A stretch of 6,886 nt of DNA from assembly GCA_045579745.1 (NCBI GenBank), contig JAZNMQ010000063.1, positions 1 through 6,886 of the forward strand. The letters are read 5' to 3'. Positions 6,036 to 6,886 of the stretch are shown one piece after another (position 1 is the stretch's first letter; each line of letters begins with the position of its first letter). The stretch comes from Flemingiibacterium sp045579745 (GTDB taxonomy: Bacteria > Bacillota > Clostridia > Oscillospirales > CAG-272). The translations under genes and the position numbers were made by a program. The notes beneath the pieces are model-generated. The model did not search any database, was not told where the DNA came from, and saw only the letters and a list, made by a program, of their open reading frames with translations.

Positions 6036-6523
6036 TGCCGGTTGCCTCCTTTTTTTTGAAACGCCATATGTATGTAATTAACATGGTCATCTTCTTCGCC
6101 GTCCGAGCCGTAAATGGTGGTAGAGCTGTAATATTCTGTTTCCCGCAGTTCGCCGCCAAGGGGAAGGAAGATCTTTTGCTCATACTCTGTGGCAGTATCT
6201 CGGGAGTCGCTATTGTATCCCGACCATCTATAGAAGTTGCCGATTACGATATAGCCGATAATTTCGCCGCTTTCGATAACGACATCAGACGGATCCGCAA
6301 AAAACGTTTCCTCATGCACATCATCATTATAACTCATTCCGGCAACAAAGCCCTGAAAAGATGCGTAATCGTAAGAGGTCACCTTTTTCAGCTCGTACTG
6401 CTCTATTTTGGCAGCATTGCCACCGCAATCGGGCGTTTCGGCTACATACAGGCACTCATCACCACCGATTTTATCAAACAGGGGGATAGCACCCGCTGTT
6501 TCTTTACTGCAAACAATAAACAT
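6032..6523 (-). CDS. Hypothetical acidic 163-aa protein
   Basis: I do not recognise this family. The protein is soluble and acidic, with no signal peptide or transmembrane helix. Predicted strands (CLYVAET, VVIESGEIIGYIVIGNFYRW, QKIFLPLGGELRETEYYSST, VNYIHMAFQKK) suggest a mostly beta fold. A long Asp/Glu/Ser/Tyr-rich stretch lies at about 100-150, including GSDGEEDDHVNYIH. The start at 6523 is secure: AAGGAGG at 6531-6537 with 7-nt spacing. The upstream coiled-coil gene ends 2 nt before the start and its stop lies between SD and ATG, while the downstream 46-aa gene overlaps by 4 nt; co-translation of all three is likely. A cytoplasmic partner of the coiled-coil protein is a reasonable guess only. 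Confidence 0.8.
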   Translation of the reverse strand: MFIVCSKETAGAIPLFDKIGGDECLYVAETPDCGGNAAKIEQYELKKVTSYDYASFQGFVAGMSYNDDVHEETFFADPSDVVIESGEIIGYIVIGNFYRWSGYNSDSRDTATEYEQKIFLPLGGELRETEYYSSTTIYGSDGEEDDHVNYIHMAFQKKGGNRQ

Positions 6524-6525
6524 CG

Positions 6526-6886
6526 TTAGTCCTCCTTACCCTCAAGCTCTTTTTCGTAGATTTTGCACAGGGCTTCCACTTCATATTTCAGTCGGCAAGC
6601 TTTCTGCCAAAACGATGTGCCGGAGTCCTCTTTTCCGGCGGCAAGCTCCCAAGCCATGTGGTCATTAAAGCCGCTGTTGTGTGCCTGGAAAAATGCCTCC
6701 TTCAAGATAGACAGCCGTTTGCCTATATCGGTTTCACTGCCATAGAGCACCTTGCACTTTTCTTCGAGCTGCTCCCGATAGGCCTTTTTCTTTGCCGCAT
6801 CGTAGGCAACGGGATCCTTTGCTCTTTCTTCTGCTTCTCGTCGCTCGGCCTCCAGGCGTGCTTCTTCCTGTCTGCGTTCTTCCTCT
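6526..6886 (-). CDS. C-terminal part of a coiled-coil protein, N-terminus beyond window
   Basis: The frame is open from the right edge to TAA at 6526, giving 119 visible residues. A GTG at 6750 could serve as a start for a 74-residue form, but it has no SD, and the codons upstream encode a coherent charged helix, so I read it as part of a longer gene. The visible part begins with EEERRQEEARLEAERREAEE, typical of a long coiled coil or single alpha helix, then an all-helical C-terminal region (about 30-119) with several Trp and Cys residues and a charged tail (YEKELEGKED). No catalytic motif is visible. It is translationally linked to the 163-aa gene (2-nt gap). A structural or scaffolding role is likely, but the missing N-terminus could carry the functional domain. 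Confidence 0.75.
   Translation of the reverse strand, partial: EEERRQEEARLEAERREAEERAKDPVAYDAAKKKAYREQLEEKCKVLYGSETDIGKRLSILKEAFFQAHNSGFNDHMAWELAAGKEDSGTSFWQKACRLKYEVEALCKIYEKELEGKED

Noticed and set aside
6035..6529. Plus-strand 164-codon open frame
   Set aside because: It mirrors the 163-aa minus-strand gene almost exactly; that gene has a near-perfect SD and operon linkage, and the plus frame has neither.
6526..6750. GTG-started 74-aa gene
   Set aside because: No SD precedes the GTG, and the same frame continues upstream to the window edge as a coherent charged helix, so it is the end of a longer gene.
1..6886. CRISPR array, tRNA, rRNA, IS element or attachment site
   Set aside because: No regular spaced repeats, tRNA cloverleaf, transposase motif or terminal inverted repeats were seen; almost all of the window is coding on the minus strand.

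Overview
The window looks like chromosomal DNA of a low-to-mid GC Bacillota, most likely a gut-type Clostridia (Oscillospiraceae/Lachnospiraceae-like). The reasons are near-consensus AGGAGG-type Shine-Dalgarno sites before most genes, a monoderm lipoprotein signal, tight gene packing and mixed codon use. This assignment rests on general features, not on a marker gene. Every supported gene is on the minus strand, so the window reads from high to low coordinates. There are no RNA genes, IS elements, CRISPR arrays or large repeats.

Upstream block (6886 to 3341): a run of tightly linked genes. In order they are the C-terminal end of a coiled-coil protein (open at the right edge); an acidic 163-aa protein; a 46-aa small protein whose start overlaps the previous stop (ATGA); a lipoprotein with four NPCBM-like beta-sandwich modules, split in two by a one-base frameshift at about 5346-5365; a 24-aa microprotein with a strong SD; and a 66-aa zinc ribbon whose start overlaps the microprotein stop (ATGA).

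Downstream block (3340 to 1): a 73-bp gap holds a probable extended -10 promoter. It precedes a 554-aa Sel1-repeat protein, a 98-aa predicted beta-rich protein and a large membrane protein that runs off the left edge. The visible 426 residues of the last gene have several N-terminal hydrophobic segments and two Rossmann/RCK-like halves. The second half carries an intact GAGNIG dinucleotide-binding loop.

How they may work together (inference): an outer-leaflet lipoprotein with ligand-binding-type modules, a cytoplasmic Sel1 scaffold, a zinc ribbon and a membrane protein with a nucleotide-binding cytoplasmic part could form an envelope sensing or ion-flux system. No gene here has a recognisable enzyme active site, and the set does not match a named system that I know.
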